This document shows positions 47,049 to 57,386 of a DNA stretch of 64,000 bases, one piece after another; positions within the stretch are counted from its first letter, which is position 1; the number at the start of each line of letters is the position of its first letter. This DNA comes from Stutzerimonas stutzeri (GTDB taxonomy: Bacteria; Pseudomonadota; Gammaproteobacteria; Pseudomonadales; Pseudomonadaceae). Under the pieces are notes generated by a model. The model worked only from the letters and a program-made list of their open reading frames with translations. It made no database searches and was not told the DNA's origin. Both the position numbers and the translations under genes were made by a program. The DNA is taken from assembly GCF_024448715.1 (NCBI RefSeq), contig NZ_JAMOHZ010000005.1, positions 248,001 through 312,000 of the forward strand, written 5' to 3'.

Positions 47049-47852
47049 ATGCTTGCCATTACCATGACCAACCGCCCTGTTTCGCCCTTCCAGCTTTTCA
47101 TTCTTGTGCTCTCGTTGTATGTCGTGGGGGCGCTGATCGCCGACCTGCTGCTCGACCTGCCGCCCGATGTGTCCGAGCTTCTGGGTTACATCGACAACAT
47201 CGTCTGCGTGTTCTTTTTCATCGACTTCGTCAGACGTCTGCAAATGGCCGAAGACAAATGGCGGTTCATGCGTTGGGGCTGGATCGACCTGTTGGCCAGC
47301 GTGCCGGCGGGAGGCCTGCAGGCGGCGAAATTGGTGCGTGTCGTGCAGGTTCTGCGTGCGCTGCGCGCGATCAAGTCAACGCAGATCATATGGCGCCTGC
47401 TGTTTCGCAACCGGGCTGAAAGCATTGTCGCGTCTGTCGCCACAGCCACGCTGCTGCTGGTCGCGTTCGGAGCAATTACGATGTTGCTGGTCGAGGCGCC
47501 TAACCCGCAAAGCGCTATCAATACGCCGGAAGAAGCGCTCTGGTGGGCAATCGTGACCGTCACGACCGTCGGCTATGGCGACTACTACCCGGTCACGACC
47601 GAGGGTCGCATCGTAGCGGTGCTGCTGATGGTGTCCGGTGTCGGGCTGTTCGGTAGCTTCGCGGCTTACGTTGGCTCGCTGTTCACCGCTGACAAGAGCG
47701 ATGAGAGTGCCAAACAACAGGAAGCCGACCGGGCAGTGATGCAAAGCCTGCTGAAACAGGTCGAACAGCTGAACCACGAGGTTCAGGGGTTACGCGCGCA
47801 GTTGGGCGCTCAGGAACGGCTGTCAAAGGAAGGGACCGAGCCCTCCTCTTAA
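47049..47852 (+). CDS. voltage-gated-type potassium channel
   Basis: A 267-residue ion-transport-family channel with six membrane segments. The S4-like helix carries regularly spaced arginines (LVRVVQVLRALRAIKSTQIIWRLLFRNR), the pore has an intact selectivity filter TTVGYGD (EALWWAIVTVTTVGYGDYYPVT), and S6 is VLLMVSGVGLFGSFAAYVG. A cytoplasmic coiled coil ends the protein (LLKQVEQLNHEVQGLRAQLGAQE), likely for tetramerisation. An alternative start is ATG 47064; neither has a clear ribosome binding site. Confidence 0.9.
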   Translation: MLAITMTNRPVSPFQLFILVLSLYVVGALIADLLLDLPPDVSELLGYIDNIVCVFFFIDFVRRLQMAEDKWRFMRWGWIDLLASVPAGGLQAAKLVRVVQVLRALRAIKSTQIIWRLLFRNRAESIVASVATATLLLVAFGAITMLLVEAPNPQSAINTPEEALWWAIVTVTTVGYGDYYPVTTEGRIVAVLLMVSGVGLFGSFAAYVGSLFTADKSDESAKQQEADRAVMQSLLKQVEQLNHEVQGLRAQLGAQERLSKEGTEPSS

Positions 47853-48092
47853 GCAGCATTTAGCCGACAGGGTCGGTAAGAGGCGAAGCCGTACGTCGAC
47901 TTGGAGCCTCGCTGTGCTGCGCAGTAGCGAGGCGGCAGATGGCAAGTCGGAATCATCGTTTGCGCGGAGATGGGCATCGCCGGCCAAGCAACCCGACCGG
48001 CAAATTCCACAATTTTGCAGAGGCAGAACCTGCTTCCGCTGTCTTGCCTCGGAGAAGCGAGACAGCGAGATTTGAACCGCAGACCGGCCTGT

Positions 48093-50234
48093 TTACCAGT
48101 TGTAGCTAACCTTTGCCGTGATCTCACGGCCGGGGTTGTAGTAGTCCGCAGTACCAGAGCCGACCACGTGCTGCTCATCCAGCAGGTTGCTGACGTTAAC
48201 GGCCAGCTCGGTGTCTTTGAGGATCTGGTAGTTGAAGGCGGCATCGAAGAGCGTGGTGGCATCGCTTTCGGCGGTATTGGCGGCATCGAACTGGTAGGAG
48301 CCGGTGTAACGGGCGCCTAAACCGATGCTCATGTCGTCGCCCGGCAAGCTGTAGTAAGTCCATAACGAAGCGGAATGCTTTGGCGCCGCAACGAAATCAT
48401 TACCCTTGATTGAGCTGCCGTCGAACAACGTACCGCGCTGAACCTCTGAATCCATATAGGAGTAGCCACCGACCACGCTCACATTCTCGGTGACTTCCGC
48501 CTTGGCTTCCAAATCAAGGCCACGCGCACGCGACTCGCCAACGACTTGTTGATCGATTCCGCTGCCATCGGGTCGCACAACGGCGATGGTGATGTTTTCC
48601 TGGGTCAGGTCATAAACGGCTGCCGAGAAAAGCGCATTCATTCCCATAGGCGCATATTTCACACCCACTTCGTACTGCCTGCCGGTCTTGGGCGTTACGC
48701 CAACTTCGGGTGGCGACACGGACTCCACCATGCTGACATAGGTGGATACTTCGTCAGAGACGATATAGGTCAACGCACCGCGGTAAGAGGTTTCGGAGAT
48801 ATCGTCACTCTCATCAATCGGCCCGCCATCAAAATCGTTGAAGCCCTTGCTGGACAGTTCCATGAAGTCCCTGCGCGCACCGGCAGTGACGATGAAGCGC
48901 TCGTAGAACGAGAGGTTCTGCTGGAGGAACACGGACGCGGTTGTGGCGTCGTTTTTCAGAACGCTATAGGGCGTGGCTCCGCTCGCGACGCCAGTAAACA
49001 CCGGGTTGGCTATGTCGATAGAGGACGCACCGGTATATATGGAACTGGCTTCGGTCGAAGAGTCGAGATACTCGATCCCCACCAAGGAGCTGCTGTCGAT
49101 ATTCTCGAAGCGGTGATCGTATTGCAGCATCACGTTGCCGTTGAGCTGATCGGCGTCACTGTCTGTGCCGAATTGAACACGGGGAATAGTGGTTCCAGTA
49201 CGACCGGCAAAATCGCTCAGATAAACGTAGCCAAAATCATCAGTGAGCTCGCTGTACCGTAGGTTGCTGCGCAGCACAAAGCCGTTGTCGAAATCATGAG
49301 TGAAATTGCCGCTTAGGCTGGTGCGCTCGACATCGTGAAAGTTGTAGCTAGGCTCGCCAAAGAAATCGTCGCGATCATATTCCTGGTCCAGCGGATAACC
49401 ACCGCTGTTAGGCGAACTTTCAGTTTTCAGGTAATCCAGAATAACGGTGGCCGAGGTGAAGTCCGTCGGCGCCCAGGTCAGACCACCCATTACCAATTGC
49501 GCGTCATCCTGCGAATGGTCGTATTCGCGCTCACTATCTTGCGTCTTGGCGGTGAAGCGGCCGGCCAGCGTTTTGCTGTCATTGAGCGCATCGCCCACAT
49601 CGATGCCGACTTCCTTATGATCGAAGGAGCCATAGGCTACATAGCCTTGGCCAAACGAATTGAAGCGCGGCTGTTTGCTTACAAAGTTCACCGAGCCACC
49701 TGGGTCAGCCGGGCCAAACAGCGTGGAGTTGGCCCCACGCAGAATCTCGATGCGCTCGTAGGCGAACGGGTCTTCGCGCACACCGCGCATCGAACTTAGC
49801 GTCAACCCGTCACGGTAAGTGGTGGCCTGGAAGCCGCGAATCTTGAAGTAATCGTTGCGGTCATCGGTACCGTAAAAATCGGTGATGACGCCGGGGGTGT
49901 ATTGCAGCACCTCCTCTGTGGTGCTGGCGCTGCGTTGCTCGATTTCCTTCTGGGTAATCACGGACACCGAGGCGGGCGTGTTGAGGATGCTGGTGGGCAC
50001 CTTGCCGCCAACCCAGAGCTCCTGAGCAACGACGGTGCTTGCGTCGTCACCCGCAGATGCGTTGGCGTTGACGATGATAGGTGCAAGGCGATATGGCTCC
50101 TCGCCCTCCTTGCGGCTCGACTCCTGCGCGTTACCGCTCAGGGGTGCAATCAACGGCGCACAGCACAAGAACGCGGTGGTGGTGCGTCGCCAAGATGCCT
50201 GCGCTTTGTCAAGCCCGGCCTTGCTACCAGTCAT
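48093..50234 (-). CDS. TonB-dependent siderophore receptor (hydroxamate-type)
   Basis: A 713-residue outer-membrane receptor of the FhuA-like siderophore group. The N-terminus is a signal peptide with an unusually long basic region (about 40 residues), cleaved near SGNAQE. The plug has TPASVSVITQKEIEQRSASTTEEVLQYTPGV, IRGFQATTYRDGLTL, ERIEILRGANSTLFGPADPGGSVNFVSK; the barrel ends GREITAKVSYNW. The ATG at 50234 follows GAGGAA at good spacing and is preferred over 50249. A Fur-like site lies upstream. No sigma/anti-sigma pair is adjacent and no N-terminal signalling domain is present. Confidence 0.9.
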   Translation of the reverse strand: MTGSKAGLDKAQASWRRTTTAFLCCAPLIAPLSGNAQESSRKEGEEPYRLAPIIVNANASAGDDASTVVAQELWVGGKVPTSILNTPASVSVITQKEIEQRSASTTEEVLQYTPGVITDFYGTDDRNDYFKIRGFQATTYRDGLTLSSMRGVREDPFAYERIEILRGANSTLFGPADPGGSVNFVSKQPRFNSFGQGYVAYGSFDHKEVGIDVGDALNDSKTLAGRFTAKTQDSEREYDHSQDDAQLVMGGLTWAPTDFTSATVILDYLKTESSPNSGGYPLDQEYDRDDFFGEPSYNFHDVERTSLSGNFTHDFDNGFVLRSNLRYSELTDDFGYVYLSDFAGRTGTTIPRVQFGTDSDADQLNGNVMLQYDHRFENIDSSSLVGIEYLDSSTEASSIYTGASSIDIANPVFTGVASGATPYSVLKNDATTASVFLQQNLSFYERFIVTAGARRDFMELSSKGFNDFDGGPIDESDDISETSYRGALTYIVSDEVSTYVSMVESVSPPEVGVTPKTGRQYEVGVKYAPMGMNALFSAAVYDLTQENITIAVVRPDGSGIDQQVVGESRARGLDLEAKAEVTENVSVVGGYSYMDSEVQRGTLFDGSSIKGNDFVAAPKHSASLWTYYSLPGDDMSIGLGARYTGSYQFDAANTAESDATTLFDAAFNYQILKDTELAVNVSNLLDEQHVVGSGTADYYNPGREITAKVSYNW

Positions 50235-50318
50235 ACGTGAATTCCTCATTGTTGTGGGTGGATGTCAGCCGCGCGCCTGATGGGTCTTTTTTTTGCAAGC
50301 ACGCCATGTTTCGGTCGA

Positions 50319-50338
50319 GATAATAATCAATCTCAAAT
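50319..50338. promoter_or_regulatory. Fur-box-like site upstream of the second TonB receptor
   Basis: GATAATAATCAATCTCAAAT keeps the GATAAT-AATCA halves of the Fur consensus. It lies 85-104 bases upstream of the receptor start on the minus strand. Confidence 0.6.
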
Positions 50339-50651
50339 AAGATACTTAATCATTTTAACAGCAATAGCAAAATCTTCGGCGAGCAAGCTAGCGCATGGAC
50401 TTGCCGGGCGTTCTGGCCTCTCTGTTGATACAGGCTCACCGAGGACGGTTTTCGAACGGTGTGTCAGAAAGCTTTTTGCAAAGGCACTTGAAGTCGGCTA
50501 AACGGGCCTCGCCAAGCACAAGCGTTCGGGGAACGTGGCTCTCGGTCATCTACAGTGCAGGATCAACTGGCTGACACGCCCAGCGGCCAACCCAAAACAG
50601 GCCGCAAGCCATTACAATGCGCGACTTTCGATTCACAGCCGGTCCGCGCTC

Positions 50652-52652
50652 ATGTCCCTACCCCAGCACCACCTCGAACTGCTCAGCCCCGCGCGGGATG
50701 TGTCCATTGCCAGGGAGGCCATCCTGCATGGCGCCGATGCGGTGTACATCGGCGGGCCGAGTTTCGGCGCGCGGCACAATGCCGAGAACAGCGTGGCGGA
50801 CATTGCCGAGCTGGTGACCTTCGCTCACCTGTTCCATGCGCGGATATTCGTCACGATCAACACCATTCTTCATGACGACGAGCTGGAAGCTGCGCGCGCG
50901 CTGATCTGGCAGCTGTACGAGATCGGCGTCGATGCGCTGATCGTGCAGGACATGGGCGTAATGGAAATGGACATCCCGCCGATCGAACTGCACGCCAGTA
51001 CCCAGACCGACATTCGTACCCTGGAACGGGCCAAGTTCCTCGACAAGGCAGGCTTCTCGCAGCTGGTGCTGGCGCGCGAGTTGAACCTGCAGGAAATCCG
51101 TGCGATCGCCGATGAGACCGATGCCGCCATTGAATTTTTCATCCACGGTGCGCTGTGTGTCGCCTTTTCCGGGCAGTGCAATATTTCCCATGCGCAGACC
51201 GGACGCAGCGCTAACCGCGGCGATTGCTCCCAGGCGTGCCGCCTGCCCTACACGCTGAAGGACGACCAGGGCCGCGTGGTCGCCTTTGATAAACACCTGC
51301 TGTCGATGAAGGACAACAACCAGAGCGCCAATCTGCGCGCGCTGGTCGATGCCGGCGTGCGCTCGTTCAAGATCGAGGGGCGCTACAAGGATGTGAGCTA
51401 CGTGAAGAACATCACCGCTTACTACCGCCAGCGCCTGGACGAGATTCTCGAAGAGCGCACCGACCTGGCCCGTGCTTCCAGCGGTCGCACCGATCACTTC
51501 TTCGTGCCGGACCCGGACAAGACCTTCCATCGCGGCAGCACCGACTATTTCGTCACCGACCGCAAGATCGACATCGGCGCGTTCGATTCGCCGACCTTCA
51601 CCGGCCTCGCCGTGGGTGAAGTGCTCAAGGTCGGCAAGCACGACCTGACCGTCCAGACGCGCGAACCGCTGTCCAACGGTGACGGCCTCAATGTGCTGAT
51701 CAAGCGTGAAGTGGTGGGTTTCCGCGCCAGCGTGGTCGAGCCGCTGGGGCAGTTTGAAGAGGACGGCCAGCAGCTCTTGCAGTACCGCGTCGAGCCGAAC
51801 GAGATGCCAGCGGCGCTGCGCCAGTTGCGTCCGAACCATCCGCTGAACCGCAACCTGGACCACAACTGGCAGCAAGCACTGCTGAAGACATCCGCCGAGC
51901 GCCGTGTTGGTGTGCGCTGGTTGGCCAAGCTGCGGGCGGACGACTTGGAGCTGCACGTGACCAGCGAAGAAGGCGCCTATGTCACGGTTTCGCTGTCAGG
52001 CCCGTTCGGCGAAGCGAAGAAGCCTGAGCAAGTACCCGGTCAGATCGCCGACCTGCTGAGCCAGCTGGGCACCACGATCTACCACGCCGAAGAAGTTGAC
52101 GTAGACGCTCCTCAGGCGTTCTTCATCCCCAACTCGCAACTCAAGGCCCTGCGCCGCGAAGCCATCGAGGCGCTGACCGAGGCCCGTGAGGCGATTCGTC
52201 CGCTGGGCGCGCGCAAGGCCGTCAGCGTACCGCCGCCGGTCTATCCGGAGTCGCATCTAAGCTTCCTCGCCAACGTCTACAACGAGAAGGCACGCGCCTT
52301 CTATCAGCGCTACGGCGTGGAGCTGATCGATGCGGCCTACGAGGCCCACGAGGAAACCGGCGAAGTGCCAGTGATGATCACCAAGCATTGCCTGCGTTTC
52401 TCCTTCAATCTCTGCCCGAAACAGGCCAAGGGCGTCACCGGCGTGCGCACCAAGGTTGCGCCGATGCAGCTTGTACACGGTGACGAGGTGCTGACCTTGA
52501 AGTTCGACTGCAAGCCCTGCGAGATGCACGTGATCGGCAAGATCAAGGGCAACATCCTCAACCTGCCACAGCCGGGCAGCGCCGGTAGCGTGGTCGGGCA
52601 CATCACGCCAGCCGACCTGATGAAGACCATCCGCAACAAGCCGCACGCCTGA
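50652..52652 (+). CDS. rlhA: 23S rRNA C2501 hydroxylation protein RlhA (U32 peptidase-like)
   Basis: A 666-residue U32-family protein with the DUF3656 C-terminal domain of RlhA (YdcP). The N-terminal barrel starts LELLSPARDVSIAREAILHGADAVYIGGPSFGARH. FIHGALCVAFSGQCNISHAQTGRSANRGDCSQACRLPY is the U32 signature with the conserved cysteines, and FKIEGRYKDVSYVKNITAYYR follows. The C-terminal part contains HCLRFSFNLCPKQ and KFDCKPCEM, cysteines probably binding a metal cluster. In E. coli RlhA hydroxylates C2501 of 23S rRNA using prephenate-derived chemistry. The ATG at 50652 is chosen because residues before it are not conserved. Confidence 0.9.
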   Translation: MSLPQHHLELLSPARDVSIAREAILHGADAVYIGGPSFGARHNAENSVADIAELVTFAHLFHARIFVTINTILHDDELEAARALIWQLYEIGVDALIVQDMGVMEMDIPPIELHASTQTDIRTLERAKFLDKAGFSQLVLARELNLQEIRAIADETDAAIEFFIHGALCVAFSGQCNISHAQTGRSANRGDCSQACRLPYTLKDDQGRVVAFDKHLLSMKDNNQSANLRALVDAGVRSFKIEGRYKDVSYVKNITAYYRQRLDEILEERTDLARASSGRTDHFFVPDPDKTFHRGSTDYFVTDRKIDIGAFDSPTFTGLAVGEVLKVGKHDLTVQTREPLSNGDGLNVLIKREVVGFRASVVEPLGQFEEDGQQLLQYRVEPNEMPAALRQLRPNHPLNRNLDHNWQQALLKTSAERRVGVRWLAKLRADDLELHVTSEEGAYVTVSLSGPFGEAKKPEQVPGQIADLLSQLGTTIYHAEEVDVDAPQAFFIPNSQLKALRREAIEALTEAREAIRPLGARKAVSVPPPVYPESHLSFLANVYNEKARAFYQRYGVELIDAAYEAHEETGEVPVMITKHCLRFSFNLCPKQAKGVTGVRTKVAPMQLVHGDEVLTLKFDCKPCEMHVIGKIKGNILNLPQPGSAGSVVGHITPADLMKTIRNKPHA

Positions 52653-52677
52653 GTAGCATGCCACGTGCGATATGAGC

Positions 52678-52698
52678 CGGACGCCGTCATGGCGTCCG
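52678..52698. terminator. hairpin after rlhA
   Basis: CGGACGCC, loop GTCAT, GGCGTCCG: a perfect 8-bp stem 25 bases after the stop, without a T tract. Confidence 0.55.
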
Positions 52699-52837
52699 CA
52701 GCTCAACCAGCCGCTGATTCGTTTCGTAAAAACCTTGTGAGCCGAGGCCGCCGTCCGGTACGTTCGATACGCCCGCCCGTCAGGCGGCTAGAACAACAAC
52801 CGCGGCCTCTCCAGGCATGCCCTTGTAAGGAACAACC

Positions 52838-53617
52838 ATGAGATATCTGATTGCGGCCGGTGTCTTGCTGGCCAGCGGCGCCAGTTTCGCTGCGCCCTCG
52901 ACTTCACTGCTCGACAACGTTCAGCAGCGCGGCACCCTTAAGGTCTGCACCACCGGCGACTACAAGCCCTACACCTTCCTGCGCGACGACAAGCAGTACG
53001 AAGGCATCGACATTGCCCTGGCCGAGTCGCTGGCCAAAACCCTTAACGTGAAGATCGAGTGGGTGCCGACCACCTGGAAGACGCTGATGCCTGACTTCCT
53101 TGCCGGCAACTGCGATATGGGCGTGGGCGGAATCTCGATCTCTCTCGAACGGCAAAAGAAAGCCTTCTTCAGCGACCCGATCACAGTGGACGGCAAGATT
53201 CCCTTCGTCCGCTGCGATGAGGTCGAGAAGTACCAAACCATAGCCCAGCTCAATCAGCCCTCGGTGCGTCTGATCGAGCCGCCGGGTGGCACCAACGAAG
53301 CCTTCGTTCACCGCGAATTGCCCAAAGCGCAATTGGAGCTGTTTCACGACAACACGGTGATCTTCCAGTCCGTCGCCGATAACAAGGCCGACGTGATGAT
53401 CACCGATGCCTCCGAGGCGCTGTACCAGCAACGCAACTACCCGACGCTATGCGCGGTCAATGCCGACAAGCCGTTGCAGTACAGCGAGAAAGCCTTCCTG
53501 TTGCCGCGCGACGACGTTGCCTTCAAGGCATACGTCGATCAATGGCTGCATCTGGCCAAGGCCACCGGCGAGTACCAACGCATCGCCGATACCTGGCTGG
53601 CCAAGCCAAGCAAGTAA
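52838..53617 (+). CDS. periplasmic cyclohexadienyl dehydratase-like (PheC-type) solute-binding-fold protein
   Basis: A 259-residue exported protein with a signal peptide (MRYLIAAGVLLASGASFAA) and the type-2 solute-binding fold. It follows P. aeruginosa PheC block by block: TLKVCTTGDYKPYTF, VPTTWKTLMPDF, GISISLERQKKAFFSDP, PPGGTNEAF, ADVMITDASEALYQ, LCAVNADKPLQYSEKAFLLPRDD and KAYVDQWLHLAK. The glutamate that catalyses dehydration in PheC is kept (TDASEA). It may convert prephenate or arogenate in the periplasm, or may be a binding protein that kept the fold. There is no adjacent permease, which favours an enzyme. Confidence 0.7.
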   Translation: MRYLIAAGVLLASGASFAAPSTSLLDNVQQRGTLKVCTTGDYKPYTFLRDDKQYEGIDIALAESLAKTLNVKIEWVPTTWKTLMPDFLAGNCDMGVGGISISLERQKKAFFSDPITVDGKIPFVRCDEVEKYQTIAQLNQPSVRLIEPPGGTNEAFVHRELPKAQLELFHDNTVIFQSVADNKADVMITDASEALYQQRNYPTLCAVNADKPLQYSEKAFLLPRDDVAFKAYVDQWLHLAKATGEYQRIADTWLAKPSK

Positions 53618-53772
53618 GGATCTTCGCGCGGGACGAACGCTTAGGCGCCCTAGCGCTGTGCCATCTGGGGAACCTCGGGCGATTCGTCCACTAACCCAAA
53701 CAGCTTCAACGGGTTGCCGCTGACCATCCATCAGCGGCCGCGTGGCTTCTTCAATTGCAGACAAGGATCAAT

Positions 53773-54192
53773 ATGCGTCATAGACCAACCCACTGGAACT
53801 GGATCATTGCCCTGTCGTTGGCCGCTGTGCTTGCCGGTTGCTCGACGGCCCCGTCCATAGAGCCAACACCCAGCCAGCAACCGCCCGCCGTGACGGGCGA
53901 GCATATCGGCTCGGGAAAGGCTTCGTACTACGGCAGCCAACATCACAACAAGCTGACCGCCAGCGGCGAGCGATTCGATCAAGGCTCGCTCACCGCCGCC
54001 CATCGCACCCTGCCTTTCGGCACGCGAGTGAAGGTCATCAATACCCGCAACGGCAAGAGCGTGGTGGTGCGCATCAATGACCGTGGGCCGTTCGTGCGCG
54101 GCAGAATCATCGATCTGTCCAAGTCCGCCTTCGAGCGTATCGGCAGCACGCGCTCGGGGGTGATCCCGGTGCGGCTCGAAAAAGCTGAGTGA
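53773..54192 (+). CDS. RlpA-like septal-ring lipoprotein
   Basis: A 139-residue lipoprotein with signal peptide and lipobox (LAAVLAGCS, attachment at about C23). The double-psi beta-barrel of RlpA follows: [77 protein letters not shown]. The catalytic-type Asp and His of lytic transglycosylases are present (NDRGPF, AAHRTLP). It lacks the SPOR domain of full-length RlpA, so recruitment to denuded septal glycan is not expected. AAGGA precedes the ATG at 53773. Confidence 0.88.
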   Translation: MRHRPTHWNWIIALSLAAVLAGCSTAPSIEPTPSQQPPAVTGEHIGSGKASYYGSQHHNKLTASGERFDQGSLTAAHRTLPFGTRVKVINTRNGKSVVVRINDRGPFVRGRIIDLSKSAFERIGSTRSGVIPVRLEKAE

Positions 54193-54401
54193 TTGATTGG
54201 AAAACGTGCAGAAACAGGCGTCTCGCAACTGCTGAAACCGAGCCCGCACAGCCGTGTAATTCGCGAGTGCGCCAGTGTCGGTCAACCGCCTTCACGAGCC
54301 AGACCAATGGCCGTCAAAACACCGAAAAAAGTAACCAGACACTTCAAGAAGCCGCTAGTGGAGCCGATATCGAATCCAAGCAAACCCACCTTGGTGCAAC
54401 C

Positions 54402-55715
54402 ATGTTCAACAGCGGCCTGAAAAAACAACTCCAAGAGCAAACCGCAGAACTGTCCACCCTGCGCCAGCTGCATGACCACATGAACGCCACGATGCTCGCC
54501 ATCACCCTCGACCCGGAATTCAGGATGGCGACGGTCAATCAGAAATTCGCCCAGACGCTCGGCTACAGCCCCGAGCAGCTACAGGGCCGTGCCATGGCCG
54601 ATATCGTTCCGGCTTACGTGAAAAACCTGCCCTGCTTTCATAATTTCAGAGCTGCCATTTCCAAGTTTGAACCGATTAGCGATGACTATCGCTACTTGCG
54701 CGCCGACGGCAGCCTCGCGTGGCTGCGCATCGACTGGTATCCGATCAAGAATGAGAGCGGCGGACTGCTGCATATCAGCGGTTACGCGCGGGAAGTCACC
54801 AAGCAATTGCAGCTGGCGAAGGAGAACGAGGCATTTATCAATGCATTGCTTCGCTCGACGGCGGTAATCCAATTCCGCCTGGACGGCACAGTCGTCACCG
54901 CCAACGACCAGTTCCTGCAGGCGATGGGTTATTCACTCAACCAGATCGTCGGCAAACACCACAGAATGTTCTGCACGACGACAGAGGCGGCGTCCCCGCA
55001 GTACAAATCCTTCTGGCAGACGCTCAACCGTGGTGAGTTTATCGCTGATCGCTTCAAGCGCGTCGACAGCCGCGGCCGCGAAGTATGGTTGGAAGCAAGC
55101 TACAACCCGGTGCACGACACCGAGGGCAAACTCTGCCAGATAGTCAAGTTCGCCAGCGTCGTCAGCGACCAGGTCGCTCGTGAAGGAGACGTCAGGGAAG
55201 CCGCCAGCATCGCCTTTGAAATTTCCCGGCACACCGACGCCAGCGCCGAACGCGGCGCCGCGGTGGTCAAGGACACCGTTAAAACCATGCAGCGCATCGC
55301 CGAGGACGTCGAATCGGCTACCAAGGGAATCGAAGCGCTAGGCCAACAGTCACTGCTGATCAGCTCGATCGTCCAAACCATCGGCGGTATCGCCGCGCAG
55401 ACCAACCTGCTGGCGCTCAACGCGGCCATCGAAGCGGCACGCGCCGGCGAGCAAGGTCGGGGATTCGCGGTCGTGGCGGACGAAGTGCGGCAGCTCGCGG
55501 GCCGTACCAGTGCCGCTACGGAAGAGATCGTCAACGTGGTGCAGCAGAACCAGACGCTGGTTGAAGCGGCTGTCCGCGAGATGGCCAACAGCCGCGAGCA
55601 GGCCGCTCAGGGTCTTGCACTCGCCAAGCAGGCCGGCGAAGTGATCGTCGAAATTCAGGACGGCGCCAAGCAGGTGGTGGGCGCGGTTGGCCGCTTCGCC
55701 AGCGAACTCAAGTAA
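54402..55715 (+). CDS. soluble PAS-PAS methyl-accepting protein (BdlA-like)
   Basis: A 437-residue cytoplasmic chemoreceptor without membrane helices. PAS 1 spans about 20-140 ([30 protein letters not shown]) and PAS 2 about 145-265 ([34 protein letters not shown]). A short MCP signalling domain has the tip [54 protein letters not shown]. Architecture and length match BdlA, the biofilm-dispersion regulator of P. aeruginosa, where PAS domains sense redox or c-di-GMP-linked cues. The start is ATG 54402; the upstream in-frame region is not PAS-like. Confidence 0.88.
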   Translation: MFNSGLKKQLQEQTAELSTLRQLHDHMNATMLAITLDPEFRMATVNQKFAQTLGYSPEQLQGRAMADIVPAYVKNLPCFHNFRAAISKFEPISDDYRYLRADGSLAWLRIDWYPIKNESGGLLHISGYAREVTKQLQLAKENEAFINALLRSTAVIQFRLDGTVVTANDQFLQAMGYSLNQIVGKHHRMFCTTTEAASPQYKSFWQTLNRGEFIADRFKRVDSRGREVWLEASYNPVHDTEGKLCQIVKFASVVSDQVAREGDVREAASIAFEISRHTDASAERGAAVVKDTVKTMQRIAEDVESATKGIEALGQQSLLISSIVQTIGGIAAQTNLLALNAAIEAARAGEQGRGFAVVADEVRQLAGRTSAATEEIVNVVQQNQTLVEAAVREMANSREQAAQGLALAKQAGEVIVEIQDGAKQVVGAVGRFASELK

Positions 55716-55736
55716 AGCCGCTGGATCAAGCAGATC

Positions 55737-55758
55737 GGCGGATGGTAGCCCATCCGCC
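55737..55758. terminator. bidirectional hairpin between convergent genes
   Basis: GGCGGATGG, loop TAGC, CCATCCGCC: a perfect 9-bp stem between the BdlA-like gene and the convergent MFS gene. Confidence 0.65.
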
Positions 55759-55784
55759 ACACACCGCTCCGCCAAAGCGCGCCC

Positions 55785-56975
55785 TCAAAGCGCCGTGCTG
55801 CCGACCGGCCGGGCGAACCGATAAGTCGCGAAGCAGCACAGCACCAGCCCGCTTAGTGCGAGCAACCCACCGATTATCCCAACATCGCTCAAGCCAAGGT
55901 GGACGGTGACCAGACTGCCAAGCAAAGCACCGCCGCCAATCCCGATGTTGTAGATGCCGGAGAACATGGCCATGGCAACGTCCGTCGCATCGGACGCCAG
56001 GTTCAATACCTTTGACTGCAGCGCAAGGCCGAAGCACATCCCGGCAATACCCCAGACCACAACCAGCGCGCCGAGCAGCGATGCGTTGCGCGAGGCCGGC
56101 AACAGCAACAGCAGGCACAGCGACATGGTGGCGATGGCGACGATCAGGAAGCCTTTCGGATAACGGCCGCTATAACGGCTGAAGAGAATCGAGCCCAGGA
56201 GACCGGCGCCACCGAACATCAATAGCAGCACGGTGGTCATGCCGCCGCTCAGATGGGCGATGGTCTGCGCGAAGGGCTCGATATAGGTATAGGCAGTAAA
56301 TTGCGCGGTAATCACCAGCGCGGTCAGCACATAGGCAGCGATCAATGCCGGACGTTTGAATAGCACCGGCAGGCTTCTGAGCGATCCGGAATTCTGGCTG
56401 GGCAGCAGCGGGAGCGTCTTCGCCAGGCAAACGACGGCCAGGGTTGCGATGGCTGCAATCGACAAAAAGGTAGTGCGCCAGCCTAGCGCTTCGCCCACCA
56501 CTCGCCCGAGGGGAATGCCCAGCACCATGGCCAGCGCACTGCCGGTCGCCAGCAGACTCAGGGCCTGCGCCTGCTTGCCTTGTGGCGCCACGCGCACGGC
56601 CAGCGATGCGGTAATCGACCAGAACACCGCGTGCGCCAGGGCAATACCGATGCGGCTGAGCATCAGCATGCCGAAGCTCGACGCCACGCTGGAGACCAGA
56701 TGGCTGCCGACGAACACCGCGAAAACCACCATGAGCAAGGTGCGCCGCTCGATATTGCGCGTCAGTAGCATCATCGGCAGCGACATCAGCGCCACCACCC
56801 AAGCATAGATAGTCAGCATCAGCCCGACCTGCGAAGGCGGCATTTCAAACGAGCTGCCGATATCGCTGAGCAAGGCCACCGGCACGAACTCGGTGGTGTT
56901 GAAGATAAAGGCAGCCATGGCCAGTGCGACGACACTGAGCCAGCTCCCGGCGCGGGTAGTTTCCGATTCGTTCAT
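55785..56975 (-). CDS. sotB: MFS sugar-efflux transporter (SotB-like)
   Basis: A 396-residue major-facilitator exporter with 12 membrane helices. The first helix [30 protein letters not shown] is the SotB/YdeA signature, and [61 protein letters not shown] covers the motif-C region of drug:H+ antiporters. In E. coli SotB exports arabinose and IPTG; substrate here is unproven. The start at 56975 gives the same length as E. coli SotB; in-frame starts at 57002 and 57017 are also possible. Confidence 0.85.
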   Translation of the reverse strand: MNESETTRAGSWLSVVALAMAAFIFNTTEFVPVALLSDIGSSFEMPPSQVGLMLTIYAWVVALMSLPMMLLTRNIERRTLLMVVFAVFVGSHLVSSVASSFGMLMLSRIGIALAHAVFWSITASLAVRVAPQGKQAQALSLLATGSALAMVLGIPLGRVVGEALGWRTTFLSIAAIATLAVVCLAKTLPLLPSQNSGSLRSLPVLFKRPALIAAYVLTALVITAQFTAYTYIEPFAQTIAHLSGGMTTVLLLMFGGAGLLGSILFSRYSGRYPKGFLIVAIATMSLCLLLLLPASRNASLLGALVVVWGIAGMCFGLALQSKVLNLASDATDVAMAMFSGIYNIGIGGGALLGSLVTVHLGLSDVGIIGGLLALSGLVLCCFATYRFARPVGSTAL

Positions 56976-57231
56976 GTAGGCGATGTCTGGTGTGCGATTC
57001 ATCCACCAATGCGTCATGCCAGGACGGCGTAACGGGCAGGTGAATGATGAAGAAAATGAGAGGCCGACCTGAGCCTGACAATGCCGTCGCCTCCACGGCT
57101 TCGAAGAAGCGCGGGATTCAACCGGAAGAAGCAGTAAATAGTCAGGCGGCACGGGCCAAGCGGCGCGGATTCTACGCCTGCGCCATGCCTCTGTCAGGCG
57201 CGGAATGCAATCTGCGACCAGCGGCCAACGC

Positions 57232-57302
57232 TTCGCCAGCAAGCTCGCTCCTACAAAAAGCGAAACCGAGCCAAGTCTGCAGGAGCGAGCTTGCTCGCGA
57301 AT
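57232..57302. repeat. pair of inverted REP sequences (REPIN-like)
   Basis: CGCCAGCAAGCTCGCTCCTACA (about 57234-57255) and its inverse CTGCAGGAGCGAGCTTGCTCGCGA (about 57277-57300) are the GAGCGAGCTTGCTCGC-type REP of pseudomonads. The two copies face each other around a 20-base spacer, the REPIN doublet arrangement moved by RAYT transposases. No RAYT gene is in the window. Confidence 0.8.
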
Positions 57303-57386
57303 GCTTTCACGCGATCAATGAGCTATTGGGCGTCGGCAACCACCATCTTTAGAGGCGGCGATGCGGTATCAGCTCCCGTAGCCAAT

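Noticed and set aside
50658-51956. 432-codon minus-strand open frame
   Set aside because: Antisense to rlhA, which has clear U32/DUF3656 motifs.
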